6,949 nt of DNA from NCBI GenBank assembly GCA_902783205.1, contig CACZQE010000078.1, positions 1-6,949 on the forward strand. The letters run 5' to 3'. Under the pieces are notes generated by a model. It saw only the letters and a program-made list of their open reading frames with translations, searched no databases and was not told the origin of the DNA. Positions 1 through 6,169 of the stretch are shown in pieces. Each line of letters opens with the position of its first letter. Position 1 is the stretch's first letter. The DNA comes from an uncultured Lachnospiraceae bacterium. GTDB taxonomy: Bacteria > Bacillota_A > Clostridia > Lachnospirales > Lachnospiraceae. The position numbers were made by a program, and so were the translations under genes.

Positions 1-780
1 CCGTGCCGCTCCTTTGTCAGATGCAACACCGCTTACAAGCATTTTTTCCATGATATCCTCCTTCACGATCGTTCCTTCGTTGTTATTAAGACTGGATCTT
101 ACCACAAGCTGCACACCGTACTTCTTGGCCATTTCCACGGACCTGTTATGAAGGACGCCTGCTCCCAGAGTGGATAGTTCCAGCATTTCGTCGTATGTAA
201 TCTCTTTCAATTTACGAGCTGATTTAACGTAGCGGGGATCCGCTGTGTAGATACCGTCTACGTCGGTATAGATTTCACAGGCATCCGCGTGCAGGGCTGC
301 CGCAAGGGCAACTGCCGTCGTATCTGAGCCGCCCCGCCCCAGGGTCGTTATATTATCATATTTATCAACGCCCTGGAATCCTGTGATTATAACAATCTTC
401 CTCTGCTCCAGCTCATTGAAGATCCGGTCGGTATCGATCCTCTTAAGCTTTGCGTTTCCGTAGCGGTGTGTCGTGTGCATGGCTACCTGATAGGCATTCA
501 GGGAAACTGCGGGTACGCGTAGAGCGCCCAGAGCCATGGCCATCATGGCTACGGAGACCTGCTCTCCCGTAGAAACCAGCATGTCCATCTCTCTCTTTGA
601 TGGTCTGGGGTTAATATCCCGGGCCATTTCGATCAGATCATCCGTCGACTTTCCCATGGCCGACAGAACCACCACCACATCGTGGCCTTTTATATAATCT
701 TCAATGCACCTCTTGGCAACACGGAAGATTCTTTCTTTATTCGCAACAGATGTTCCTCCGAACTTCTTTACGATCAGCAT
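1..780 (-). CDS. lysC: Aspartokinase (aspartate kinase), 3' end cut by the window
   Basis: This enzyme phosphorylates L-aspartate with ATP to give 4-phospho-L-aspartate, the committed cytosolic step toward lysine, threonine, methionine and isoleucine. The 260 codons present cover the whole amino-acid-kinase domain: KFGGTSV at residues 6-12 (substrate/ATP-binding lysine K6), STGEQVS at 70-76, [11 protein letters not shown] at 146-156 and [13 protein letters not shown] at about 171-183. LVSGVASDK near residue 250 looks like the entry into the C-terminal regulatory ACT pair. Family members are usually about 400 aa, so roughly the last third lies beyond position 1. The ATG at 778-780 is preceded by AGGAGG (complement of 790-795) with a 9-nt spacer. 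The start lies 34 bp after the hom stop codon on the same strand, so co-transcription with hom is very likely. Feedback inhibition by lysine and/or threonine is usual in the family, but the effector cannot be told because the ACT region is missing. No frameshift was seen. Confidence 0.96.
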   Translation of the reverse strand, partial: MLIVKKFGGTSVANKERIFRVAKRCIEDYIKGHDVVVVLSAMGKSTDDLIEMARDINPRPSKREMDMLVSTGEQVSVAMMAMALGALRVPAVSLNAYQVAMHTTHRYGNAKLKRIDTDRIFNELEQRKIVIITGFQGVDKYDNITTLGRGGSDTTAVALAAALHADACEIYTDVDGIYTADPRYVKSARKLKEITYDEMLELSTLGAGVLHNRSVEMAKKYGVQLVVRSSLNNNEGTIVKEDIMEKMLVSGVASDKGAAR

Positions 781-814
781 ATCTTTTGTCCTCCTGCTTA
801 TAGTCTCTTATTGA

Positions 815-2023
815 TCAGTCGAGACGGATTCCCGAGATCACTGTCCCTGCTTTGGCACAGGCCGCCTCAAATTCTTTTTCCTTCATGACATCTGTGATGA
901 AAGCCTTATCATTCATGCCTTCCGCCTCTACTGCCTGTGTGGGGCCGAAGCATTGAGCAATCAGGCTGTCATCTGTATCACCGGGCATGCGGACAAAGAA
1001 CCTTCTCTCATATTCCAGATGGTCTTTGATCTGACACTTCTTTTCATCCCAGTGGATCATGATGTTTCTGCCCTGATTTATGACGCAGTCGACCACATCG
1101 GCCACTACGGCGCTGGCAGTGGGAAGACTTCCCGCTCCCTTGCCGTAGAACATGGTATCATCCACCATATTTCCGCGGACGAAGATGGCGTTGAACACGT
1201 CTTTGACACCGGCCAAAGGATTTTCATGGGCTACCAGGAAAGGCGCCACCATTGCGCAGCATTCACCGGATTCTGTCTTCCAGCTGCTGCCCAGCAGACG
1301 GATCTTATAGCCGGCTGCATTGGCATAGCGGATATCCTCTTCCGTAATCTTTGTAATCCCTTCCGTATGGATATCCCGGTAATCCACCTGACTGCCCCAT
1401 GCCAGGGAAGAAAGGATGGCAATCTTCCTGCATGCGTCATAACCTTCCACATCCGCCTCGGGATGCAGCTCTGCATATCCCAGAGCCTGGGCCTGGGAAA
1501 GGGCCGTTCCGAAATCGATGCCCTCCTCTTCCATTTTGGTGAGGATATAGTTTGTAGTACCATTCAGTATTCCGTTGATTTTCTCGATCACATCAGCTGT
1601 CAGGCTGGAAATAAGGGGACGGATAATGGGGATACCGCCGCCCACGCTTGCCTCAAACAGGAAATTGGCATTCTTTTCTCTTGCCAGGGCGATCAGCTGC
1701 GGGCCGTACATGGCCACCAGTTCCTTGTTGGAAGTGACCACGCTTCTGCCGCTCTCCAGAGCAGCCTTCACAAATGTATATGCCGCGCCGGTTCCGCCCA
1801 TGCACTCTACGATCACACTGATGTCGGGATCGTTCTTTATGATATCAAAATCATGTACGATTTTATCTTCGAATTCATCTCCGGGGAAATCCCTGAGATC
1901 CAGAATATATTTGACCTCGATCGGGCTTCCGCTCCGCTCGGCAATGGGCTTCGCGTTTCTTGCAAGCACCTGTACCGCGCCGGAACCGATCGTCCCATAA
2001 CCTAATACTGCAACATGTACCAT
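815..2023 (-). CDS. hom: Homoserine dehydrogenase
   Basis: It reduces L-aspartate 4-semialdehyde to L-homoserine with NAD(P)H, the branch point toward threonine and methionine, in the cytosol. The N-terminal Rossmann motif is GYGTIG at residues 8-13, followed by TSNKELVA at 97-104 with the conserved lysine K100. The catalytic domain has NGTTNYIL at 154-161 and the signature E189-A-D191...D196...K200 (EADVEGYDACRK), which matches the family's substrate-binding acidic residues and catalytic lysine. GKGAG at 294-298 closes the dehydrogenase fold. The last ~62 residues (about 340-402) begin with RRFFVRM and end with AFITDVMKEKEFEAA, like the first and last parts of an ACT domain. The usual D-x-PG-x-L ligand loop is missing and the middle is short, so the tail appears to be a reduced ACT. 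Total length is somewhat below the ~430 aa of typical Gram-positive Hom. The ATG has AGGAGGAA (complement of 2027-2034) about 5 nt upstream. The gene lies between the PheB-like regulator (40 bp upstream) and lysC (34 bp downstream). Confidence 0.97.
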   Translation of the reverse strand: MVHVAVLGYGTIGSGAVQVLARNAKPIAERSGSPIEVKYILDLRDFPGDEFEDKIVHDFDIIKNDPDISVIVECMGGTGAAYTFVKAALESGRSVVTSNKELVAMYGPQLIALAREKNANFLFEASVGGGIPIIRPLISSLTADVIEKINGILNGTTNYILTKMEEEGIDFGTALSQAQALGYAELHPEADVEGYDACRKIAILSSLAWGSQVDYRDIHTEGITKITEEDIRYANAAGYKIRLLGSSWKTESGECCAMVAPFLVAHENPLAGVKDVFNAIFVRGNMVDDTMFYGKGAGSLPTASAVVADVVDCVINQGRNIMIHWDEKKCQIKDHLEYERRFFVRMPGDTDDSLIAQCFGPTQAVEAEGMNDKAFITDVMKEKEFEAACAKAGTVISGIRLD

Positions 2024-2063
2024 AGCTTCCTCCTGTTTGTTTACCTGTTTCCTGATCAGTTGA

Positions 2064-2516
2064 TTACATATATGATTCGCCGGATACCATCTTCAGACTG
2101 TGTATACCCTCCGCCTGCTCGATCTGCTCGATCAGGTCGGGGATGGCAGCCTGTGAAGGCAGGACACGGACACTTAAGGTGACCATGGCTCTTCCGTTTA
2201 CGGGAATACTCTGATAAATGGTCAGAACATTTCCGTCTGACGCGCTGATCTTCGACAGCACGCCGGACAGCAGTCCCGGCCGGTCTTCCATCTCCATGAC
2301 AAATGTAAGTATCTTACCTTCCAGCTTTTCATGCAGCCGGAAAATGTCATCCTTATACTTATAATAGGCACTTCTGCTGATTCCCACCCGGCGGATCGCT
2401 TCGGCCACCGTCCTGGCCTCCTGGCTGTGGAGGAGCCGGTTTGCTTCGTCTACCTTGAGGAGAACTTCAGGGAGCGCCTTTCCCCTGACCATATAGAATC
2501 TGGACTCGTCTGCCAT
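2064..2516 (-). CDS. pheB: PheB/UPF0735-family HTH + ACT domain protein, probable amino-acid-responsive regulator
   Basis: This 150-aa protein has the two-part architecture of the PheB (UPF0735) family. Residues about 36-59 form a small helix-turn-helix-like segment with the family hallmark SRSAYYKYKDDIF (47-59). Residues about 69-146 form an ACT domain with the ligand loop MEDRPGLLSGVL (76-87) and a following strand GRAMVTLSVRV. The old label chorismate mutase PheB is not supported by any catalytic motif visible here. From memory, a Bacillus subtilis member has been reported under the name ThrR as a DNA-binding repressor of threonine-pathway genes; that would fit this gene sitting first in an operon with hom and lysC. 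I infer that it binds DNA and senses an aspartate-family amino acid, perhaps threonine. The start ATG has AGGTG (complement of 2524-2528) 7 nt upstream. A perfect inverted repeat lies across its own promoter (2597-2619), suggesting autoregulation. The family call is strong; ligand and target are unproven. Confidence 0.9.
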   Translation of the reverse strand: MADESRFYMVRGKALPEVLLKVDEANRLLHSQEARTVAEAIRRVGISRSAYYKYKDDIFRLHEKLEGKILTFVMEMEDRPGLLSGVLSKISASDGNVLTIYQSIPVNGRAMVTLSVRVLPSQAAIPDLIEQIEQAEGIHSLKMVSGESYM

Positions 2517-2544
2517 TATATCTCACCTGTCCCAAATTATTCTC

Positions 2545-2577
2545 TCAGAAAGGAGTCTGTCCGTCTGACAAACACAT
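2545..2577 (-). other. Possible 10-codon leader ORF in the 5' UTR of the pheB-hom-lysC operon
   Basis: A short reading frame, MCLSDGQTPF then TGA, starts at the ATG complementary to 2575-2577. It is preceded by GGGTGAG (complement of 2583-2589) with 5 nt between, a reasonable Shine-Dalgarno. It ends 28 bases before the pheB start. It holds a single Thr codon and no run of regulatory codons, so classical attenuation is not indicated. The predicted transcript start lies only a few bases before the SD, which weakens the case. This may be chance. Confidence 0.2.
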
Positions 2578-2594
2578 TTGTTCTCACCCGAAAG

Positions 2595-2623
2595 ATATTA
2601 TCACATATGAACTGATAATGCAA
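2595..2623 (-). promoter_or_regulatory. Candidate sigmaA promoter of the pheB-hom-lysC operon
   Basis: On the minus strand TTGCAT (complement of 2618-2623) is followed after 17 bp by TAATAT (2595-2600). In the alternative register, after 15 bp, it is followed by GATAAT (2597-2602), which is preceded by TG-n as in extended -10 elements. Both are moderate matches to TTGACA/TATAAT. The position suits a 5' UTR of roughly 70-75 nt before pheB, and it lies downstream of the hairpin that probably ends the EF-G-like transcript. The two possible -10 registers leave the exact start uncertain. Confidence 0.5.
2597..2619. promoter_or_regulatory. Perfect inverted repeat over the pheB-hom-lysC promoter, candidate operator
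   Basis: ATTATCA (2597-2603) and TGATAAT (2613-2619) are exact reverse complements separated by 9 bp, a 23-bp dyad with half-site centres about 16 bp apart. It fills the spacer between the putative -35 and -10 boxes and covers part of both, the classic position for a repressor site. The PheB-type protein encoded immediately downstream is the obvious candidate ligand, but this is inference. The arms are A/T-rich, so a chance match is possible. Confidence 0.45.
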
Positions 2624-2650
2624 GAGACAAAAAGAGCTTTTTTGCCTCTT
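2622..2650 (-). other. A/T-rich 29-nt palindromic stem-loop upstream of the pheB promoter
   Basis: AAGAG(A)CAAAAA at 2622-2633 pairs with TTTTTG(C)CTCTT at 2639-2650 around a central GAGCT of 5 bases. Read on the minus strand, the one imperfect position becomes a G-U pair, so the RNA stem is continuous there. The minus-strand RNA carries an internal U run (CUUUUUG) but no U tail after the stem. It could be a second, weak terminator for the EF-G-like transcript or a 3'-end-stabilising hairpin. Its outer edge touches the predicted -35 of the pheB promoter. Confidence 0.35.
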
Positions 2651-2670
2651 ATTTCAACTTCTTCAGCAGA

Positions 2671-2717
2671 CAAAAGAAAGGGAAGAGAAAGCCTTTTCAG
2701 AGCACCCTCTTCCCTTT
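2671..2717 (-). terminator. Probable Rho-independent terminator of the EF-G-like gene
   Basis: AAAGGGAAGAG at 2677-2687 is the exact reverse complement of CTCTTCCCTTT at 2707-2717, an 11-bp perfect stem with a 19-nt loop. On the minus strand the second arm runs into CCCTTTCTTTTG (down to about 2671), a U-rich tail. It lies about 46 nt beyond the TAA of the EF-G-like gene. The long loop and interrupted U tract are not ideal. The plus-strand side is also T-rich, but no plus-strand gene precedes it. Confidence 0.65.
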
Positions 2718-2732
2718 ACATTTTTAATGAAT

Positions 2733-2763
2733 TCCCGACGGAGCCCCCGCTCCTTTTACGGGA
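2733..2763 (-). other. Two-part stem-loop directly after the EF-G-like stop codon
   Basis: An outer stem pairs TCCCG/CGGGA (2733-2737 with 2759-2763) and an inner stem pairs GGAGC/GCTCC (2740-2744 with 2749-2753) around a CCCC (plus) or GGGG (minus) loop. It starts at the base following the TAA of the minus-strand gene. There is no U tract after it on the minus strand, so by itself it is unlikely to terminate. It may protect the mRNA 3' end or be incidental. Confidence 0.35.
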
Positions 2764-4854
2764 TTATTTATCCTTCTCTTCCTCTGCAGCTTCCTTGAGC
2801 ACCTTCTCCTGTGCATCTGCAGGCATCTGCTCGTATCTGCTGAACTCATAGGAGAACTCTCCGCTTCCGCCGGTCATGGAACGAAGATCAGTAGAGTATC
2901 CGATCAGGCTTGCCAGCGGGATGTCCGCCTCAAGTTCCTGACGTCCGCCCTCGATGGGGTTCATTCCCAGGATACGGCCGCGGCGCTTGTTAAGATCACC
3001 CATAACATCACCGGTATTCTTGTCGAGAACATCAACCTTAAGGTTAACGATCGGCTCAAGAAGAACAGGCTTTGCATCCATGACACCATTCTTGAAAGCA
3101 GTGATGGCTGCCATCTTGAATGCCATCTCGGAGGAGTCTACCGGATGGTAGGAACCGTCTGTCAGGACTGCCTTCACACCGACAACCGGATATCCGGCAA
3201 GGGGTCCCTTCTGGCAGCTTTCAGCGATACCTTTTTCAACAGCCGGGAAGTAGTTCTTGGGAACTGCGCCGCCGAAGATCTTCTCGGAGAACTCGTAGGG
3301 AGTCTCAAGATCGCCTGAAGGCTCAAACTCCATAAGAACGTCGCCGTACTGGCCGTGTCCGCCGGACTGCTTCTTATATTTACCTCTGACCTCAACTTTG
3401 CCTCTGATGGTCTCCTTGAAGGCTACCTTGGGCTTGATCAGTTCAACTTCTACTTTATAACGGTCTGCCAGCTTGCTTCTGACAATCTCAAGATGCTGGT
3501 CGCCCAGACCATAGAGAAGCATCTGACGGTTTGCCTTGTCGTTGACCTCTTTTAAGGTAAGATCTTCGTCCATAAGCTTCTTCAGAGCGGAAGATACCTT
3601 GTCCTCGTCACCTTTGGACTTAGCGACATAACGTGTAAATGTGTAGGGAACCGGAGTGTCAATCGGCTTGAACATAACCGGATCAGCCTTCAGGGACAGG
3701 GTGTCGCCTGTCTTTGTAACAGCAAGCTTTGCGATAGCGCCGATATCACCTGCGTGAATCTCGCTGACCTCAAGCTGCTCTTTTCCTCTGAGGATATAAA
3801 GCTTACCGATTCTCTCCTCTGTCTCCTTGTTGCTGTTATATAAAGAACAGTCGCCCTTAAGGACACCGTCTGTTACCTTAACCAGGGAGAAACGTCCTAC
3901 GAAAGGATCTGCGATAGTCTTGAACACAAATGCGCTGACTGCTGCGGAATCATCGAAGGAAGCCTTGCAGTCCTCGTCAGTCTTGGTCTTCTTACCGACA
4001 AACTGATCCTCGATCTGTCCGGGAGCCGGGCAGTAAGTAACCATTGTATCAAGAAGAACCTTTGCGCCGTATGTGGAATCATTAGCGCCGCAGATAACCG
4101 GCATCAGATCGCGCTGTGCCAGTGCGCTCTTGATCGCGCCGTTGATCTCTTCCTCTGTAAAGGGCTCTTCCTCAAAGAACTTCTCCATCAGCTCTTCGCT
4201 TGTCTCGGCAATACCTTCAACCAGGGACATATGGAACTCATCCAGGTCGTCATTTGCGCCCTCTTCCACTACGTTCTCAGCTACGCTGCCGTCTGCCTGT
4301 ACGGGGCACTCAAGCATCTTAACCGCATTGACATAACCCTTGAAGTCATGTCCTTCTTTCATGGGCATTACAAAGGGAACGATTCCTGTGCCGTACTCTT
4401 CACGGAGTTCTTCCACGATGGCAGCCGCATCCACATGCTCATCTTCCACTGTTGTAATGTATACAATAACCGGAATGCCTCTCTTTGCGCAGAAATCAAA
4501 GCTTTTACGGGTTCCAACCTCAATGCCGGACTTACCGCTGATCACGATTACTGCTGCATCAGCAACACTCAGTGCCTCATAAACCTCGCCTGCGAAGTCA
4601 AAAAGACCGGGCGTGTCGAGAACATTGACCTTAACACCGTCCAGTTCCATGGGAACTACGGATGTCTGGATCGAGAACTGTCTCTTGATCTCTTCCTTAT
4701 CGTAATCGCTGACAGTTCCGCCCTCTGCTACGGTACGGGTTCTCTTGATGATCCCTGCGACAAGAGACATTGCCTCAACAAGGGAAGTCTTTCCACAGCC
4801 GCCGTGTCCGAGCATTACGACGTTACGAACATTCTCAGTAGCATATACATTCAT
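2764..4854 (-). CDS. EF-G-like translational GTPase paralogue with divergent G motifs
   Basis: This 696-aa protein has the full EF-G domain order. The G domain (about 1-280) has the P-loop GHGGCGKTS at 16-24, a switch I equivalent near 48-65 and DTPGLFDF at 80-87. Domain II is about 300-390 and domain III about 400-475 (GLGDQHLEI at 449-457). Domain IV is about 476-600, with GGHGQYGDV at 498-506 and YHPVDSSEMAFK at 569-580; H570 matches the tip histidine important for translocation. Domain V is about 600-680, with GDVMGDLNKRRGRILGM at 615-631. Ribosome-binding parts look intact, yet the G motifs deviate: PGH is PGL (L84), NKxD is TTVE (134-137), and the switch I RGIT is RQFS. It resembles clostridial EF-G-like paralogues rather than the essential EF-G of the str operon; the role is unknown. 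It is often annotated as elongation factor G. TetM-type ribosome protection is unlikely. The ATG has AGGAGG (complement of 4864-4869) 9 nt upstream. It is monocistronic, with its own promoter and terminator. Confidence 0.93.
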   Translation of the reverse strand: MNVYATENVRNVVMLGHGGCGKTSLVEAMSLVAGIIKRTRTVAEGGTVSDYDKEEIKRQFSIQTSVVPMELDGVKVNVLDTPGLFDFAGEVYEALSVADAAVIVISGKSGIEVGTRKSFDFCAKRGIPVIVYITTVEDEHVDAAAIVEELREEYGTGIVPFVMPMKEGHDFKGYVNAVKMLECPVQADGSVAENVVEEGANDDLDEFHMSLVEGIAETSEELMEKFFEEEPFTEEEINGAIKSALAQRDLMPVICGANDSTYGAKVLLDTMVTYCPAPGQIEDQFVGKKTKTDEDCKASFDDSAAVSAFVFKTIADPFVGRFSLVKVTDGVLKGDCSLYNSNKETEERIGKLYILRGKEQLEVSEIHAGDIGAIAKLAVTKTGDTLSLKADPVMFKPIDTPVPYTFTRYVAKSKGDEDKVSSALKKLMDEDLTLKEVNDKANRQMLLYGLGDQHLEIVRSKLADRYKVEVELIKPKVAFKETIRGKVEVRGKYKKQSGGHGQYGDVLMEFEPSGDLETPYEFSEKIFGGAVPKNYFPAVEKGIAESCQKGPLAGYPVVGVKAVLTDGSYHPVDSSEMAFKMAAITAFKNGVMDAKPVLLEPIVNLKVDVLDKNTGDVMGDLNKRRGRILGMNPIEGGRQELEADIPLASLIGYSTDLRSMTGGSGEFSYEFSRYEQMPADAQEKVLKEAAEEEKDK

Positions 4855-4899
4855 ATATCTGTTCCTCCTGTATATTAATTGTATTAAAACTCAACCTTT

Positions 4900-4928
4900 A
4901 TTCTACTAAAAAACACGCACATTTACAA
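4900..4928 (-). promoter_or_regulatory. Candidate sigmaA promoter of the EF-G-like gene
   Basis: On the minus strand TTGTAA (complement of 4923-4928) and TAGAAT (complement of 4900-4905) are separated by exactly 17 bp and match consensus at 4/6 and 5/6 positions. The start would fall near 4893, giving a 5' UTR of about 39 nt with the AGGAGG site in it. The region upstream is A/T-rich. This is the best-placed match in the gap, though weaker than the divergent tyrA promoter. Confidence 0.6.
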
Positions 4929-4989
4929 GAATTATTTAAAGTAATTCACAACAAAATCAGCTCTTTGTCAGAGTATATTCTGCTTTTTG

Positions 4990-5013
4990 CACTTTAACAC
5001 ATGAAAGTGTTGA
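4990..5013. promoter_or_regulatory. Overlapping inverted repeats at the tyrA -35, candidate operator
   Basis: Two dyads overlap here. CACTTT (4990-4995) and AAAGTG (5004-5009) are inverted with an 8-bp gap, directly upstream of the -35 box. AACAC (4996-5000) and GTGTT (5007-5011) are inverted with a 6-bp gap and run into the -35. The position suits an activator or repressor site controlling tyrA-aroA. The arms are short, so chance is a real possibility, and no known operator consensus was recognised. Confidence 0.3.
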
Positions 5014-5038
5014 CACAAAATCAAATTCCATGTAAAAT
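5010..5038 (+). promoter_or_regulatory. Strong sigmaA-type promoter of tyrA-aroA
   Basis: TTGACA at 5010-5015 is a perfect -35 and TAAAAT at 5033-5038 a 5/6 match -10, with an ideal 17-bp spacer. Transcription would start near 5045, leaving a short leader of about 20-25 nt that carries the GGGAGGT ribosome site (5054-5060). Such a short leader leaves no room for a T-box or riboswitch, so control is more likely at initiation or by feedback on the enzymes. Confidence 0.85.
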
Positions 5039-5067
5039 GAAGCATATTCTATCGGGAGGTCAGGAAA

Positions 5068-6168
5068 ATGAAAAAAGAAAATCTTATCGGTTTTATCGGA
5101 CTGGGTCTTATAGGGGGTTCCATTGCCAAGAGAATCCGCAAAAAGTATCCGGCCGCTGAAATGATCGCATTTGATAAAGACACGGATTCCCTGAAAGAAG
5201 CGGTCCGGGAAGGCGTGATCAACCAGGCCTACGAAAGCCTGGATCCGGAATTTGCCGACTGCAGGCTGATCTTTCTCTGTGCGCCCGTATCATCCAATCT
5301 GGAATACCTGTCCAGACTTAAAGCCATGGGAATCAAAGACTGTCTGATCACGGACGTGGGCAGTGTCAAGGAGCCGGTCCAGGCGGCAGTGGACCAGCTC
5401 AATCTCGAGGCGTACTTTATGGGCGGCCATCCCATGGTGGGTTCCGAGAAAACCGGCTATGCCAATTCAACTGATATACTGATTGAAAATGCCTATTATT
5501 TCCTGACTCCCTCCAGCGAATCCGATTTTGCGCTGACTGCCCGTTTTTCTTCCTTTATACAGGGACTGGGGGCCATACCTGTCACTCTGTCCCCTGCAGA
5601 GCATGATTATTTTACCGCTGCAATCAGCCACGTACCACACATCATGGCCTGTGAGCTGGTTCATCTGGTACGTCGCGCCGACCGGAGCAACGGCATGCTC
5701 AAGCAGCTTGCGGCAGGAGGGTTTAAGGATATCACCCGCATCGCCTCCTCATCTCCCATCATGTGGAAGCAGATCTGTTCCATCAATGCCCCTCACATCA
5801 AAACACTTCTGGAAAATGTAATTCAGGACATGCAGGAGATGATCCGCCAGCTGGACGGGAGAAACGAGGCCTATGTGGAGGAATATTTCAGAAGCGCCAA
5901 GGAATACAGAGATTCGGTACCGAAAAATGCCACCGGCCTCTTTAAGAAAGTATCCAGGATCTATGTCAATATCCCCGATGAGCCCGGCACACTGGCAACC
6001 GTTGCCTCTCTGCTGGCTTTCAACGGGATCAGCATAAAAAATATCGGTATCAACCATAACAGGGAATTCGAGGAAGGTGTCCTGGAAATCATGTTCTACG
6101 ACGAGGAGACCTGCCGGAAATCAGCCGAGATACTTGAAGAACGTAATTACCAGGTGAAAGTAAGATAA
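5068..6168 (+). CDS. tyrA: Prephenate dehydrogenase with C-terminal ACT domain
   Basis: It oxidatively decarboxylates prephenate to 4-hydroxyphenylpyruvate with NAD+, the tyrosine-specific step, in the cytosol. The N-terminal Rossmann motif is GLGLIGGS at 11-18, with an acidic residue, D36, at the end of the second strand, which suggests NAD+ preference. TDVGSVK (95-101) and [12 protein letters not shown] (119-130) line the active site. AAISHVPH (184-191) carries the catalytic histidine H188, and [15 protein letters not shown] (219-233) carries R224, the substrate-carboxylate arginine of the family. Residues about 297-366 form an ACT domain ([17 protein letters not shown] at 300-316), expected to bind tyrosine for feedback inhibition. 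There is no chorismate mutase fusion. The 366-aa length is typical of Gram-positive TyrA. The start ATG has GGGAGGT 7 nt upstream. It is the first gene of an operon with aroA, and one base separates its TAA from the aroA ATG. Confidence 0.97.
   Translation: MKKENLIGFIGLGLIGGSIAKRIRKKYPAAEMIAFDKDTDSLKEAVREGVINQAYESLDPEFADCRLIFLCAPVSSNLEYLSRLKAMGIKDCLITDVGSVKEPVQAAVDQLNLEAYFMGGHPMVGSEKTGYANSTDILIENAYYFLTPSSESDFALTARFSSFIQGLGAIPVTLSPAEHDYFTAAISHVPHIMACELVHLVRRADRSNGMLKQLAAGGFKDITRIASSSPIMWKQICSINAPHIKTLLENVIQDMQEMIRQLDGRNEAYVEEYFRSAKEYRDSVPKNATGLFKKVSRIYVNIPDEPGTLATVASLLAFNGISIKNIGINHNREFEEGVLEIMFYDEETCRKSAEILEERNYQVKVR
6152..6157 (+). promoter_or_regulatory. Weakly placed Shine-Dalgarno for aroA inside the end of tyrA
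   Basis: AGGTGA at 6152-6157 is the only good ribosome-site match before the aroA ATG, and its 12-nt spacer is longer than the 5-9 nt of the other genes here. The tyrA TAA (6166-6168) sits one base before the ATG, so aroA translation probably relies on coupling to ribosomes finishing tyrA. An in-frame TAA at 6161-6163 rules out an upstream start. Confidence 0.5.
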
Positions 6169-6169
6169 G

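Noticed and set aside
953..2005. 350-codon open frame on the plus strand opposite hom
   Set aside because: It lies antisense to a gene with all homoserine dehydrogenase motifs, its translation shows no recognisable domain and is rich in His and Cys in a way typical of reverse-complement frames, and it has no plausible ribosome site.
2064..2516. Chorismate mutase, from the historical PheB name
   Set aside because: No AroQ- or AroH-type catalytic residues are visible; the protein is an HTH-like segment plus an ACT domain, and its neighbours are aspartate-pathway genes.
2597..2619. A Fur box, because the arms are the heptamers TGATAAT/ATTATCA
   Set aside because: The Bacillus-type Fur site is TGATAAT-n-ATTATCA. 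Here the arms are in the opposite order and 9 bp apart, so the geometry does not fit.
2517..2763. A T-box or amino-acid riboswitch ahead of the pheB-hom-lysC operon
   Set aside because: The predicted leader is only about 75 nt, there is no T-box sequence, no lysine-riboswitch-like architecture, and no terminator between the promoter and pheB.
2764..4854. Tetracycline-resistance ribosomal protection protein (TetM/TetO type)
   Set aside because: Length and motifs fit the EF-G-like paralogue family better, the gene sits in a core biosynthetic region, and there is no mobile-element context or TetM-type leader.
4231..4878. 215-codon open frame on the plus strand opposite the start of the EF-G-like gene
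   Set aside because: It is antisense to the conserved G domain, has no recognisable domain, and would start in the middle of that gene without a promoter or ribosome site.
4961..4973. Short palindrome CTCT-TTGTC-AGAG between the divergent promoters
   Set aside because: Four-base arms are expected by chance in an A/T-rich gap of this size, and it overlaps neither promoter.
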